A stretch of DNA of 64,000 nucleotides from Streptomyces liliifuscus (GTDB taxonomy: Bacteria; Actinomycetota; Actinomycetes; Streptomycetales; Streptomycetaceae): NCBI RefSeq assembly GCF_016598615.1, contig NZ_CP066831.1, positions 9,300,001 to 9,364,000 on the forward strand, in the 5' to 3' direction. The translations under genes were made by a program, and so were the position numbers. Within the stretch, counting starts at the first letter, position 1; each line of letters starts with the position of its first letter. Under the pieces are notes generated by a model. That model searched no databases. It was not told the DNA's origin and saw only the letters and a list, made by a program, of their open reading frames with translations. Positions 35,101 through 55,300 of this stretch are shown in pieces.

Positions 35101-38100
35101 ACGGGCCGGGTCGGGCTGTCGTCGCATGCGTGGTTGGCTGATCATGCGGTGTCGGGTGTGGTGCTGTTGCCGGGTGCGGCGTTCGTCGAGTTGGTGGTGC
35201 GGGCCGGTGATGAGGTGGGGTGTGGCCGGGTCGAGGAGTTGATGCTGGCGGCGCCGTTGGTGGTGCCGGCGCGCGGTGCGGTGCAGGTGCAGGTGGTGGT
35301 GGGTGCTGTCGGGGACGGAGGACGCCGCACGGTGGGCGTCTACTCCTCCGGTTCAGGCGAAGGGGTGGAGGGGGAGTGGGTGTGCCATGCCACCGGCTTC
35401 CTGACCCCCGACAGCGCCCCGCAGTCGGGCGGTGGGTCTGTGCTGTCGGCGGCGTGGCCTCCGCCGGGTGCTGAGCGGGTCGATCTGGTGGGTGTGTATG
35501 AGGACTTGGCGGTGGAGGGTTATGAGTACGGTCCGGTCTTCCAGGGTCTGAACGGGGTCTGGCGCAACGGTGAGGAGGTGTTCGCCGAGGTCGCCCTCCC
35601 GGATGGCACGGCGGTGGGCGGCTTCGGGCTGCACCCGGCGCTGCTGGACGCGGCACTCCAGGCAGCAGGCTTCGGCTCCTTCACCTCCGACCCCGATCCC
35701 GACCCCGCGACCAACTCCGAAGCTGGCTCCGGCGGCGGCGTCCGTCTGCCGTTCGCCTGGTCGGGTGTGTCTCTCTACGCGTCGGGTGCGTCGTCGTTGC
35801 GGGTCCGCCTGTGGCCGGTGGGCGAGGACGGTTTCGGCGTCGAACTGGCCGACGCGGCAGGACTGCCGGTGGCCCGCGTCGACTCACTCGTCACCCGCGA
35901 GATCAGTGCCGAGCAGCTCAACGCGGCTGCGGGCGGACGCGATGTGACCGATGGCGCGTTGTGGCGGTTGTCCTGGACTCCCGTCGCCTCGGCGGACTCC
36001 GAAGGTTCGGGACCGGAGTGGGTGGTCCTGGGCGAGGGAAGCACCTTGGCCGGGGCCGCCGACACCATGGTGGATCTGGCGGAGATCAAGGTGCTCGCGG
36101 ATGCCGGTGGTGAGGTCCCGGAGTGGGTGCTGGTGGACGTGGAGGCCTGGGCGGCCGCGGCCTCGACGGAGTCCGGTGCCGACGTTCCGGACGTGGTGCG
36201 AAGCGTCACCGGACGGGCACTCACACTCGCGCAGGAGTGGCTGTCCGACGACCGGTGGGCCTCGTCCCGCCTGGTGTGGGTGACGCGCGGCGCTGTCGGC
36301 GTACATGCCCACGAGCCGGTACCGGGGCTGGCCCACTCGGGAGTGTGGGGTCTGGTGCGTGCCGCGCAGTCGGAGCACCCCGACCGGTTCGCGCTCCTCG
36401 ACCTCGACCCGGCCACCGACCTTGCGGGTCCCGTCGGTTCCGCGGATGCTCCGCACACACCGCTGGACGGGATCCTCGCGGTGCTGGCGTCCGGTGAGCC
36501 CCAACTCGCCGTACGGGAGGGCGAGTTGCTGGCCGCCCGTCTCGCGCCCGCCCGGAGCGGTGACGCACTGACGGCTCCCGCCGGCGACGCTCCCTGGCGT
36601 CTCGCCAAGGACCCCGGCGGCAACCTCGACGCGCTCACCGTCGTCCCGGCCCCCGATACGGCGGAAACGCTCGGCGAGGGAGAGGTGCGGATAGCCGTTC
36701 ACGCGGCCGGAGTGAACTTCCGCGATGTCCTGATGGCACTCGGCATGGTCCCGGCCCGCGGTACCCAACTCGGCGGCGAGGCCGCGGGTGTGGTGACGCA
36801 CATCGGTCCCGGAGTGACCGGCGTGGCCGTGGGCGACCGCGTCATGGGAGTCTTCGACGGCCCCTTCGGCCCGGTCGCGGTCGCGGACCGGCGCATGGTG
36901 GCACGTATCCCCGACGCCTGGACGTACGCGGAGGCCGCGACCGTCCCGCTGGTGTACCTCACCGCCTACTACGGCCTGGTCGACCTGGCGTCGGTCAAGC
37001 CGGGTGACCGTGTCCTGGTGCATGCCGCCACCGGCGGTGTCGGCATGGCCGCGGTCCAGCTCGCCCGGCATCTCGGCGCCGAGGTGTACGGCACGGCCAG
37101 CCCGGGCAAGTGGGCGACGCTCCGCGCGATGGGATTCGACGAGCGGCACCTGGCGTCCAGCAGGTCGCTGGACTTCGCGGACCACTTCCTGAGCGACGGG
37201 GGCGTCGATGTCGTCCTCAACTCCCTGGCGCACGAGTACGTCGACGCCTCACTGCGGCTCCTGCCGCGCGGTGGCCACTTCCTGGAGATGGGCAAGACCG
37301 ACATCCGGGAGGCCGACGAGGTCGCGGCCGCACACCCCGGTGTCACGTACCAGGCGTACGACCTGACCGTCTTCACCGGTGTCGGCAGTCCCGGAGCCAT
37401 TCCCGAGCGTATTCAGGAGATCCTCTCCGAACTGCTCGCACTCTTCGACAAGGGAGTGCTCCGGCCGCTGCCGGTCACCACCTGGGACGTCCGTCGGGCG
37501 TCCGCCGCGCTGCGCCACATGTCGCAGGCCCGGCACACCGGCAAGATCGCCCTGACCGTCCCGCAGCGGCTGAATCCGGGCGGCACCGCCCTCGTCACCG
37601 GCGGCACCGGCGTCCTGGGCAGCCTCCTGGCCCGCCACCTGGTCACCGAACACGGCGTACGCAACCTGCTGTTGGTCAGCCGACGGGGCGAGGACGCACC
37701 GGGCGCCGAGGCCCAGCGGGAGGAACTCGCGGCGCTGGGGGCCGAAGTACGCATCGTCGCCTGCGACACCTCCGACCGGGCGGCACTTGAGGCGCTGCTC
37801 GCGACCGTTCCCGCGGAAGCCCCGCTGACCGGCGTCTTCCACACGGCAGGTGTGCTGGACGACGGTGTGGTCGAGGCCATGACGCCCGAGCGGGTCGACG
37901 CCGTCATGCGGCCCAAGGTGGACGCCGCGTGGAACCTGCACGAGCTGACCCGGGATCTCGACCTCGCGGCCTTTGTGCTGTACTCCTCGGCCGCCGGTGT
38001 GTCCGGCGACGCGGGCCAGGCCAACTACGCGGCCGCCAACGTCTTCCTGGACGCCCTGGCGCAGCGGCGGAGGGCCGCGGGTCTGCCCGGACAGTCTCTC

Positions 38101-38922
38101 GCCTGGGGACTCTGGGAGGACCGCAGCGAGATGACCGGCCACCTGGGCGACGCGGACCTCGCACGGCTGGCCGACGCCGGCGTCCGGGGGTTCGCCGCCG
38201 CCGAGGGCCTGGCCCTCCTCGACCACGCGCACGGCTTCGACGAGGCCCTGCTGGTCCCGATGCGCCTGGACACGGCAGCACTCGCCGCGGACGCGTCGCC
38301 CGTACCGCACCTCTTCCGCGGGATCGTGCGTGCGCCCGTCGCCCGCCGGGTCGCCGCCGACGACATGGGCAGCCAGGGCACGGACCTGGAGACCCGGCTC
38401 GCGAGTCTCTCGCCGGCCGAGCGCAACGAGACCGTCCTGGATCTCGTGCGCGAACGGGTCGCCGCCGTCCTCGGACACGCCGGCCCCGACGCCGTCGAAC
38501 CGGCCAGGGCCTTCAAGGAGATCGGCTTCGACTCGCTCACCGCCGTCGAACTGCGCAACCGGCTCAACACCGCGACCGGGCTGCGGCTGTCCGCCACCCT
38601 GGTCTTCGACTACCCGACACCCACGGCGCTCGCCCAGTACCTGCTGACGGAACTCGCACCGGGCCTGCCCACCGAGGAACCGCTCGGCGTCCGGCTGTTG
38701 GAGCAACTCGCCCACATCGAAACGGTGATGGGGGAGTCCGCCACCACGGCCGACCTGGACGCCGACCTCCACTCGGCCGTCACGGCACGCCTCAACGGCA
38801 TTCTGACCGCTTGGAACAGCGCCCAGCGCGCACCGGATCAAGGCGCGGCCGCGGTGGAACTGGACTCCGCCAGCGACGACGAGATCTTCGACTTCATCGA
38901 CAGCACCTTCGGGAAGTCCTGA
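32197..38922 (+). CDS. Type I modular polyketide synthase, one fully reducing module (KS-AT-DH-ER-KR-ACP)
   Basis: 2241 residues. An N-terminal coiled-coil docking helix (1-33) shows it accepts a chain from another PKS protein. KS 35-460 (Cys206 in DTACSSS, HGTGTT intact). AT with Ser662 in GHSQGE and YASH at 762-765, the methylmalonyl signature. DH with His983 in HAVSGVVLLP and Asp1151 in HPALLDAAL, both intact. ER about 1477-1788, with VNFRDVLMALGMVP and NADPH site GGVGMAAVQLA. KR about 1798-1980 with LDD (B type), catalytic YSSAAG and NYAAAN. ACP Ser2113 in GFDSL. A C-terminal docking tail ends DDEIFDFIDSTFGKS. It adds a methylated C2 unit and reduces the previous keto group to CH2. The GTG at 32197 follows AGGTGA; an ATG 16 codons upstream would include a TTA codon and has no ribosome site. 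Confidence 0.93.
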   Translation: MENEKKLLDYLKRATTDLREVRRRLRELEERDQEPIAIVGIGCRFPRGIRTPEQLWTLVADGEEALTPFPEDRGWDVDSLYHPDPEHLGTSYTKVGAFLHDAAEFDPGFFGISPREALAMDPQQRLLLETSWEAIERAGIDPTTLRGSRTGVFTGLMYFDYGSRVQSAPDDIEGYLGNGSAGSIASGRVSYTFGFEGPAVTVDTACSSSLVAIHLAAQSLRKGESTLALAGGASVMSTPDVFVDFSRQRGLSADGRCKAYAAGADGTGWGEGAGVLLLERLSDARRNGHQVLGIVRGSAVNQDGASSGLTAPNGPSQQRVIRQALANAGLTAAEVDAVEGHGTGTTLGDPIEAQALLATYGQERDGDRPLWLGSVKSNVGHTQAAAGVAGVIKMVMAMRAGVLPRTLHVDEPSPHVDWSAGAVELLSEARGWPEVGRPRRAGVSSFGISGTNAHVIVEQAPVDEPAADGVVEPGVVPSVPVPWVVSGKSAVALAGQAERLADAVSGAGEVSVSGVGWSLVSGRSVFRHRAVVVGQDLDGLLAGVRGLAAGQSDADVPGLVSGVADVSGRRVFVFPGQGSQWVGMAEALLESSPVFASRLGECAAALEPFVDWSLLDVVRGVDGAASLERVDVVQPVLWAVMVSLAEVWRSVGVEPDAVVGHSQGEIAAAVVGGWLSLSDSARVVALRSKAIREVLAGGGGMLAVQAPADDVALWLEDVQGVGIAAVNGPRSVVLSGTREGLEACVEVWSARGVWVKWVPVDYASHSEQVEQVRDRILADLAEITPLSGGVPMLSTMTGEWVADADGAEGGGLGAGYWVENLRRPVRFADATRRLTAEGFGAFVEVSAHPVLVMGIEETVDAARAEAGPEDAASVVAVGTLRRGEGGWDQFLRSLAGLFVRGAAEPDWQILLGGPQPRVELPTYAFQRERLWLDATAVAGDVAGLGQVAVEHALLGAGVGVAGGGGVLFTGRVGLSSHAWLADHAVSGVVLLPGAAFVELVVRAGDEVGCGRVEELMLAAPLVVPARGAVQVQVVVGAVGDGGRRTVGVYSSGSGEGVEGEWVCHATGFLTPDSAPQSGGGSVLSAAWPPPGAERVDLVGVYEDLAVEGYEYGPVFQGLNGVWRNGEEVFAEVALPDGTAVGGFGLHPALLDAALQAAGFGSFTSDPDPDPATNSEAGSGGGVRLPFAWSGVSLYASGASSLRVRLWPVGEDGFGVELADAAGLPVARVDSLVTREISAEQLNAAAGGRDVTDGALWRLSWTPVASADSEGSGPEWVVLGEGSTLAGAADTMVDLAEIKVLADAGGEVPEWVLVDVEAWAAAASTESGADVPDVVRSVTGRALTLAQEWLSDDRWASSRLVWVTRGAVGVHAHEPVPGLAHSGVWGLVRAAQSEHPDRFALLDLDPATDLAGPVGSADAPHTPLDGILAVLASGEPQLAVREGELLAARLAPARSGDALTAPAGDAPWRLAKDPGGNLDALTVVPAPDTAETLGEGEVRIAVHAAGVNFRDVLMALGMVPARGTQLGGEAAGVVTHIGPGVTGVAVGDRVMGVFDGPFGPVAVADRRMVARIPDAWTYAEAATVPLVYLTAYYGLVDLASVKPGDRVLVHAATGGVGMAAVQLARHLGAEVYGTASPGKWATLRAMGFDERHLASSRSLDFADHFLSDGGVDVVLNSLAHEYVDASLRLLPRGGHFLEMGKTDIREADEVAAAHPGVTYQAYDLTVFTGVGSPGAIPERIQEILSELLALFDKGVLRPLPVTTWDVRRASAALRHMSQARHTGKIALTVPQRLNPGGTALVTGGTGVLGSLLARHLVTEHGVRNLLLVSRRGEDAPGAEAQREELAALGAEVRIVACDTSDRAALEALLATVPAEAPLTGVFHTAGVLDDGVVEAMTPERVDAVMRPKVDAAWNLHELTRDLDLAAFVLYSSAAGVSGDAGQANYAAANVFLDALAQRRRAAGLPGQSLAWGLWEDRSEMTGHLGDADLARLADAGVRGFAAAEGLALLDHAHGFDEALLVPMRLDTAALAADASPVPHLFRGIVRAPVARRVAADDMGSQGTDLETRLASLSPAERNETVLDLVRERVAAVLGHAGPDAVEPARAFKEIGFDSLTAVELRNRLNTATGLRLSATLVFDYPTPTALAQYLLTELAPGLPTEEPLGVRLLEQLAHIETVMGESATTADLDADLHSAVTARLNGILTAWNSAQRAPDQGAAAVELDSASDDEIFDFIDSTFGKS
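33628..34985. repeat. Methylmalonyl-AT block, near-identical to 45580-46945
   Basis: The KS-AT linker, AT and post-AT coding sequence of PKS A is nearly identical at the DNA level to that of PKS B module 2, including third codon positions, with only small indels. Long shared stretches include the GHSQGEIAAAVVGGWLSL and the RGVWVKWVPVDYASHSEQ coding regions. Third positions are T/G-rich compared with the C-rich flanks. Confidence 0.75.
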
Positions 38923-38990
38923 TCCCTCCCGCTCCCCGCTGACCCACCGACGCTCCCGCGTTCTCGCATACCTGGACGGGTGAACTACTC

Positions 38991-49148
<10,158 letters not shown>

Positions 49149-49323
49149 CCCAGAGACCAAGAGCCCTACAGGACACCAGCGGCGTCCTCGAACGGAGGAC
49201 CGCCGGACCGCCTCGGCCCCCGATGGCTCCTGGCCGCCTCGGGGCTCCCGAGGCCTCCCCTCCCCGCGTCCCCGCATCCCTGACCTCCGGACGTTCCTCG
49301 TACCGAGATTGGTGTGGCACCAG

Positions 49324-52300
49324 ATGTCGAACGACCAGAAGCTCCTGGACTACCTCAAGCGGGTCACGGCCGATCTGCACGCGACCCGGCAGCGGCTGCG
49401 CGAGGCCGAGTCGGAGGAGCACGAGCCGATCGCGGTCGTCGCCATGGGCTGCCGCTATCCCGGTGACGTGCGGACTCCTGAGGACCTGTGGCGGCTCGTC
49501 GCCGAAGGCGGTGACGCCATCACGGAGTTCCCGGACGACCGGGGCTGGGACTTCGACACGCTCCTCGGCGGCGACACGGGCGCCGTCGGGAGCACCTACG
49601 TGGCACGCGGCGGCTTCGTCCACGACGCGGCGGAGTTCGACGCGGACTTCTTCGGGATCTCGCCGCGTGAGGCCCTCGCCATGGATCCGCAGCAGCGGCT
49701 CCTGCTGGAGCTGGCCTGGGAGACCAGCGAGCGGGCCGGCATCGATCCGCACAGCCTGCGCGGCGCGTCCGTCGGCGTCTTCGCGGGAACCAACGGCCAG
49801 GACTACGCCGACCTCATGGACCGTTCGCCGCAGGACACGGAGGCATACCTGGCTACCGGCAGCGTGGCGGCCGTGGTCTCCGGCCGCGTCTCGTACGTAC
49901 TCGGCCTGGAAGGGCCGTCGGTGTCCGTGGACACCGCGTGCTCCTCCTCGCTCGTGGCCCTGCATCTCGCCTGCCAGGCACTCCGGCAGAAGGAGTGCGC
50001 GATGGCCTTTGCGGGCGGGGTGACGATCATGTCGACGCCCGGACCGTTCATCGCGTTCAGCCGGCAGAGCGGCCTGGCGTCGGACGGCCGGTGCAAGGCC
50101 TTCTCCGACGACACCGACGGCACCGGCTGGGGCGAGGGTGCAGGCCTGCTCCTGCTTGAGCGGTTGTCGGACGCGCGGCGCAACGGCCACGAGGTGTTGG
50201 CCGTCATCCGCGGTTCGGCGTTGAACCAGGACGGTGCGAGTAATGGTCTTACGGCTCCGAATGGTCCGTCGCAGCAGCGGGTGATCCGTCAGGCGCTGGC
50301 GAATGCTGGTCTGACGGCGGCCGAGGTGGACGCGGTCGAGGCGCACGGTACGGGTACGACCCTTGGCGACCCGATCGAGGCGCAGGCGCTGCTCGCCACC
50401 TACGGCCAGGACCGAGACGAGGACCGTCCGCTCTGGCTGGGCTCGATCAAGTCGAACATCGGGCACACCCAGGCGGCTGCCGGCGTCAGCGGCATTATCA
50501 AGATGATCATGGCCATCAGGAACGGGGTGCTTCCGAAGACCCTGCATGTCGGTGAGCCGTCGAGTCATGTGGACTGGTCTGCGGGTGCGGTGGAGTTGTT
50601 GACGGAGGCGCGGGAGTGGCCGGAGGTGGGGCGTCCGCGGCGGGCGGGTGTGTCGTCGTTCGGTGTGAGTGGTACGAACGCGCATGTGATCGTGGAGCAG
50701 GCGCCGGTGGAGGAGCCTGCGGCGGAGGTTGTTGCGGAGCCTGATGTCCAGTCGGGCGTCGAGTCGGGTGTGGCTGGGTTGACGGTGCCGTGGGTGGTGT
50801 CGGGCAAGTCGGCGGTGGCACTGCGCGCGCAGGCGACGCGGTTGCTGGATCAGCAGATGTCCACGGGGTCCACTGCCGTGGACGTGGCGTTTTCGTTGGG
50901 TGCGTCGCGGGCTGGGCTGGAGCATCGGGGTGTGGTGTTGGGCTCCTCGCGCGAGGAACTGCTCCGGTCGCTGGAGGTGTTGGCGACCGGCGCCGAGGCG
51001 CCCGGGGTGGTGTCGGGCCGCGTCGTGGACGGCCGGCTGGCGTTCCTGTTCACGGGGCAGGGTGCTCAGCGGGTGGGCATGGGCCGGGAGTTGGCCGCGT
51101 CGTTCCCGGTGTTCGCGGAGTCGCTGGAGCGCACGTGTGACCTGTTGGACGTCGGCTTGGAGGACCTTGATCTTCCGCTGCGGGAGGTGTTGTTCGCGGA
51201 GCCGGAGAGTGCTGCGGCTGGTCTGTTGACGCGGACGGTGTATGCGCAGGCTGCGTTGTTTGCGGTCGAGGTGGCGCTGTTCCGCCTGATCGAGTCGTTC
51301 GGTGTGCGGCCGGACTTCGTGGCGGGGCACTCGGTCGGGGAGATCGCGGCTGCGCATGTGGCCGGGGTGTTCTCGCTGGAGGACGCGGCGATGTTGGTGG
51401 CGGCTCGTGGGCGGTTGATGGATGGGTTGCCTGCGGGTGGGGTGATGGTGGCGGTCCAGGCCACCGAGTCGGACGTACGTGAGCTGCTGGAGGGTGTTGA
51501 CGGCGCGGGTATTGCGGCGGTGAACGGGCCGCGTGCGGTGGTCCTTTCGGGCACCGAGGCTGCGGTGCTGCCGGTGGTGGAGGCACTGCGGGAGCGCGGG
51601 GTGAAGACCAAGCAGCTCCAGGTCAGTCACGCTTTCCACTCGCCGTTGATGGAGCCGATGCTGGACGACTTTGCTGCTGTGGTGGAGGGGTTGACGTTCA
51701 ACGCTCCGTCGTTGGGCGTGGTGTCGAACGTGACCGGTGGCATCGCGTCGGCGCAGGACCTCTGCGCACCGGGGTACTGGGTGCGGCATGTCCGTGAGGC
51801 GGTGCGTTTCGGCTCCGGTGTGGAGGCTCTTCTGGACGCGGGTGTGTCGTCGTTCGTCGAGCTGGGTCCCGACGGTGTGCTGAGCGGAATGGCTCGTGAG
51901 TCGCTGCCGGAGGACTCGGATGTGGCGTGCGTACCGGTGATGCGTCGGGACCGCGACGAGGTACGGGAGTTCCTGACCGGTCTGGCCCGGCTCAATGTCC
52001 GGGGCGTGCCGGTGAGTTGGGAGCCGTTGACGGCTGGTGGGCGTCGGGTGGAGCTGCCCACGTACGCCTTCCAGCGTGAGCGGTACTGGCTTGAGGGTGG
52101 CTGGTCGGTGACCGATGCGGCCGGGCTGGGTCAGTCGGCCGCGGATCACCCGCTCGTGGGCGCGGTGGTCGGGATGGCCGAGGGCGAGGGCGTCGTACTG
52201 ACGGGGCGGCTGTCCCTGAAGTCGCATCCGTGGCTGGCCGATCACACCGTCGCCGGCGTGGTGGTGTTCCCGGGGACCGGGTTCGTCGAGTTGCTGGTGC

Positions 52301-55300
52301 GTGCGGGCGACGAGGTCGGCTGCGGGCGCATCGAGGAGCTGACCCAGGAGGCCCCTCTCGTCGTGCCCGACCGTGGCGGCGTACAGGTGCAGGTCCTCGT
52401 CGAGGCGACGAACGGGTCCGGGGAACGGCCCGTCGCCGTGTACTCGCGGGTGGAGGGTGCGGACGAGGATGTGCCGTGGACGCGGCATGCCAGTGGTCTG
52501 TTGAGTCCTTCGGAGGCGTCGGCCGGGTTCGAGCTGGCGCAGTGGCCGCCGGCCGGAGCGGAAGCACTCGACGTTGAGGGCATGTACGAGCGACCGGAGT
52601 CCGGCTTGGTCTACGGTCCTCTGTTCCAGGGCTTGACCGCCGCATGGCGCAAGGGTGACGAGGTCTACGCGGAGATCGAGCTGCCCGCCGAAGCGGTAGG
52701 GGAGGCCGCCCGTTTCGGCCTGCATCCCGCACTCCTCGACGCTGCCCTGCACGCTCTCGGCTTCTCGCCCTCCTACGAGGAAGAGGAAGAGGACGGCACC
52801 GTGGCCCGACTCCCGTTCTCGTGGTCGGGGGTGTCGTTGTTTGCGGTGGGTGCGTCGGTGTTGCGGGTGTGTGTGCGGCATGTGGCGCGGGATCGGGTGT
52901 CGTTGTGGGTCGCTGATGGTGCGGGTGTGCCGGTGGCGGTGGTGGAGTCGCTGGTGTTGCGGGCGATTTCGTCGGCTCAGGTGGGGGCTGCTGGCGGGGT
53001 GCCGGTGGTGGCTGGTGGTGGGTTGTTCGAGGTGGTGTGGTCGCCCGTTGCCGGTGCTGCGGCCGACGCGGGCGGTGTTGGAAGTGGTGTGAGTGGTGGT
53101 GCGCCGGGTGTGCTGGTGCTGGAGGGTGAGCGGTTGGGTTTGGCGGGCGCGGAGCTGGAGCGTGTGCTGGCCTGGTTGCAGGAGTGTGTGTCGGGTGTGG
53201 GGGGTGCTGGTTCTCGTGTGGTGGTGACGCGGGGGGCGGTGTCTGTGGGTGTGGGTGGTGTGGTGGATGTGGTGTCGGCTGGGGTGTGGGGGTTGGTGCG
53301 GTCGGCGCAGGCGGAGCATCCGGGTCGGTTTGTGTTGGTGGATGTGGGTGTGGAGGGGGATGTTGAGGCGGGTGTGCGGGCTGCTTTGGCGTCGGGGGAG
53401 GAGCAGGTCGCTGTCCGTGGCGGTGAGGTTTTCGTTCCTCGTCTGACGCGGGTGGCCGCGGGTGGTGGGGTGCCGTCATGGGGTGCCAGTGCCAGTGCCA
53501 GTGCCAGTGCCAGTGCTGGTGGTGGTGGTGTGGTGTTGGTGACGGGTGGTACGGGTGGTCTGGGTGCGGTGGTGGCCCGGCATCTGGTGGTGTCGCATGG
53601 TGTGGAGCGTCTGGTGCTGCTGTCGCGGCGGGGTCAGGATGCGCCGGGTGCGGTTGAACTCGTTGCTGAGCTCGCGGACTTGGGTGCCCACACGGATGTG
53701 GTGGCGTGTGATGTGAGTGATCGTGTCGCGTTGGCTGCTGTGGTGGATGGTCTGGGTGTGGAGTTGTCGGCGGTGGTGCATGCGGCCGGTGTGGTCGACG
53801 ATGGTGTGCTGGGTTCGCTGACGCCGGAGCGGCTGGATGGTGTGCTGGGTCCGAAGGCGGATGCTGCGTGGTATCTGCATGAGCTGACACAGGGGTTGGA
53901 CCTTTCTGCCTTTGTGTTGTTCTCGTCGTTGTCGGGGACGGTGGGTGGTGCGGGACAGGCGAATTACGCGGCGGCGAATGCGTATCTGGACGGGTTGGCG
54001 GAGTATCGGCGGGGGTTGGGACTGCCCGCGACCTCGCTGGCGTGGGGACTCTGGGAAGAGACCGGGCGCGGGGGAATGACGGAGTCTCTCGGCGACACGG
54101 ACCGCAGCCGTATGGCCCGCGGCGGAGTGCTTCCGCTGTCGGTCGAGAACGGCCTGGCGCTGTTCGACGCCGCGTTGGCGACGGACAGGGCGGCTCTCGC
54201 TCCCGCTCACCTGGACATCGCGGCTCTGGGTGCGCACACAGACGAACTGCCCCCGGTCTTCCGCGATTTGGTCCGTACACCTCGACGCCGTACGGCGGAG
54301 GGGCGGACGACCGGATCCGGCGGCGGCCTTGCCGATCGGTTGGTGGGGCTGTCGACGGAGGAGCGCCGGACGCTGGTGCTCGGCGTGGTGCGGGTTCAGG
54401 TGGCGCAGGTGCTGGGATACGCGTCGGCGGAGTTGGTCGAGCCGGGGCGCGCGTTCCAGGATCTGGGCTTCGACTCGCTCACGGCGGTGGAACTGCGTAA
54501 CAGCCTCAGTGCGGAGGCGGGGGTGCGGTTGCCGGCGACGCTCGTCTTCGACTATCCGTCCACCGACGCACTGGCGGACTTTCTCCTCGCCGAGGTCTCG
54601 GGCGGAGCCGTCGAAACGGAACCCACGCGGCCGGTGTTCGCATCCGGCCGCGCGGACGACGACCCGATCGTCATCGTCGGGATGGGCTGCCGCTACCCCG
54701 GCGGAGTCCGTTCCCCGGAGGACCTGTGGCGGCTGGTCGCCGAGGGCCGGGACGCGATCTCCGAGTTCCCGACCGACCGCGGATGGGACCTGGACGCGAT
54801 CTACCACCCGGATCCCGATCACGCCGGAACGAGCTACACCCGCGAGGGCGGATTCCTGCACGACGCGGGTGACTTCGACGCGGAGTTCTTCGGGATCTCG
54901 CCCCGCGAGGCCATCGTCATGGATCCGCAGCAGCGGTTGCTGCTGGAGACGGCCTGGGAGGCGTTCGAGCAGGCGGGCATCGTCCCCGCCGACCTCAAGG
55001 GCAGCCAGACCGGCGTCTTCGCGGGCGTTATGTACCACGACTACGGCACTCGGATCGTCGACATCCCCGAAGGCGCCGAGGGCTACCTGGGCACCGGCAT
55101 CTCCGGCAGCGTCGTCTCCGGCCGTGTCGCCTACACGCTCGGCCTGGAGGGCCCGGCCGTCACGATCGACACCGCCTGCTCCTCCTCGCTCGTAGCCCTC
55201 CACTCCGCCGCCCACGCGTTGCGCCAGGGCGAGTGCACGATGGCCATCGCCGGTGGCGTGACCGTCATGGCCGGTCCGGACACCTTCATCGACTTCAGCC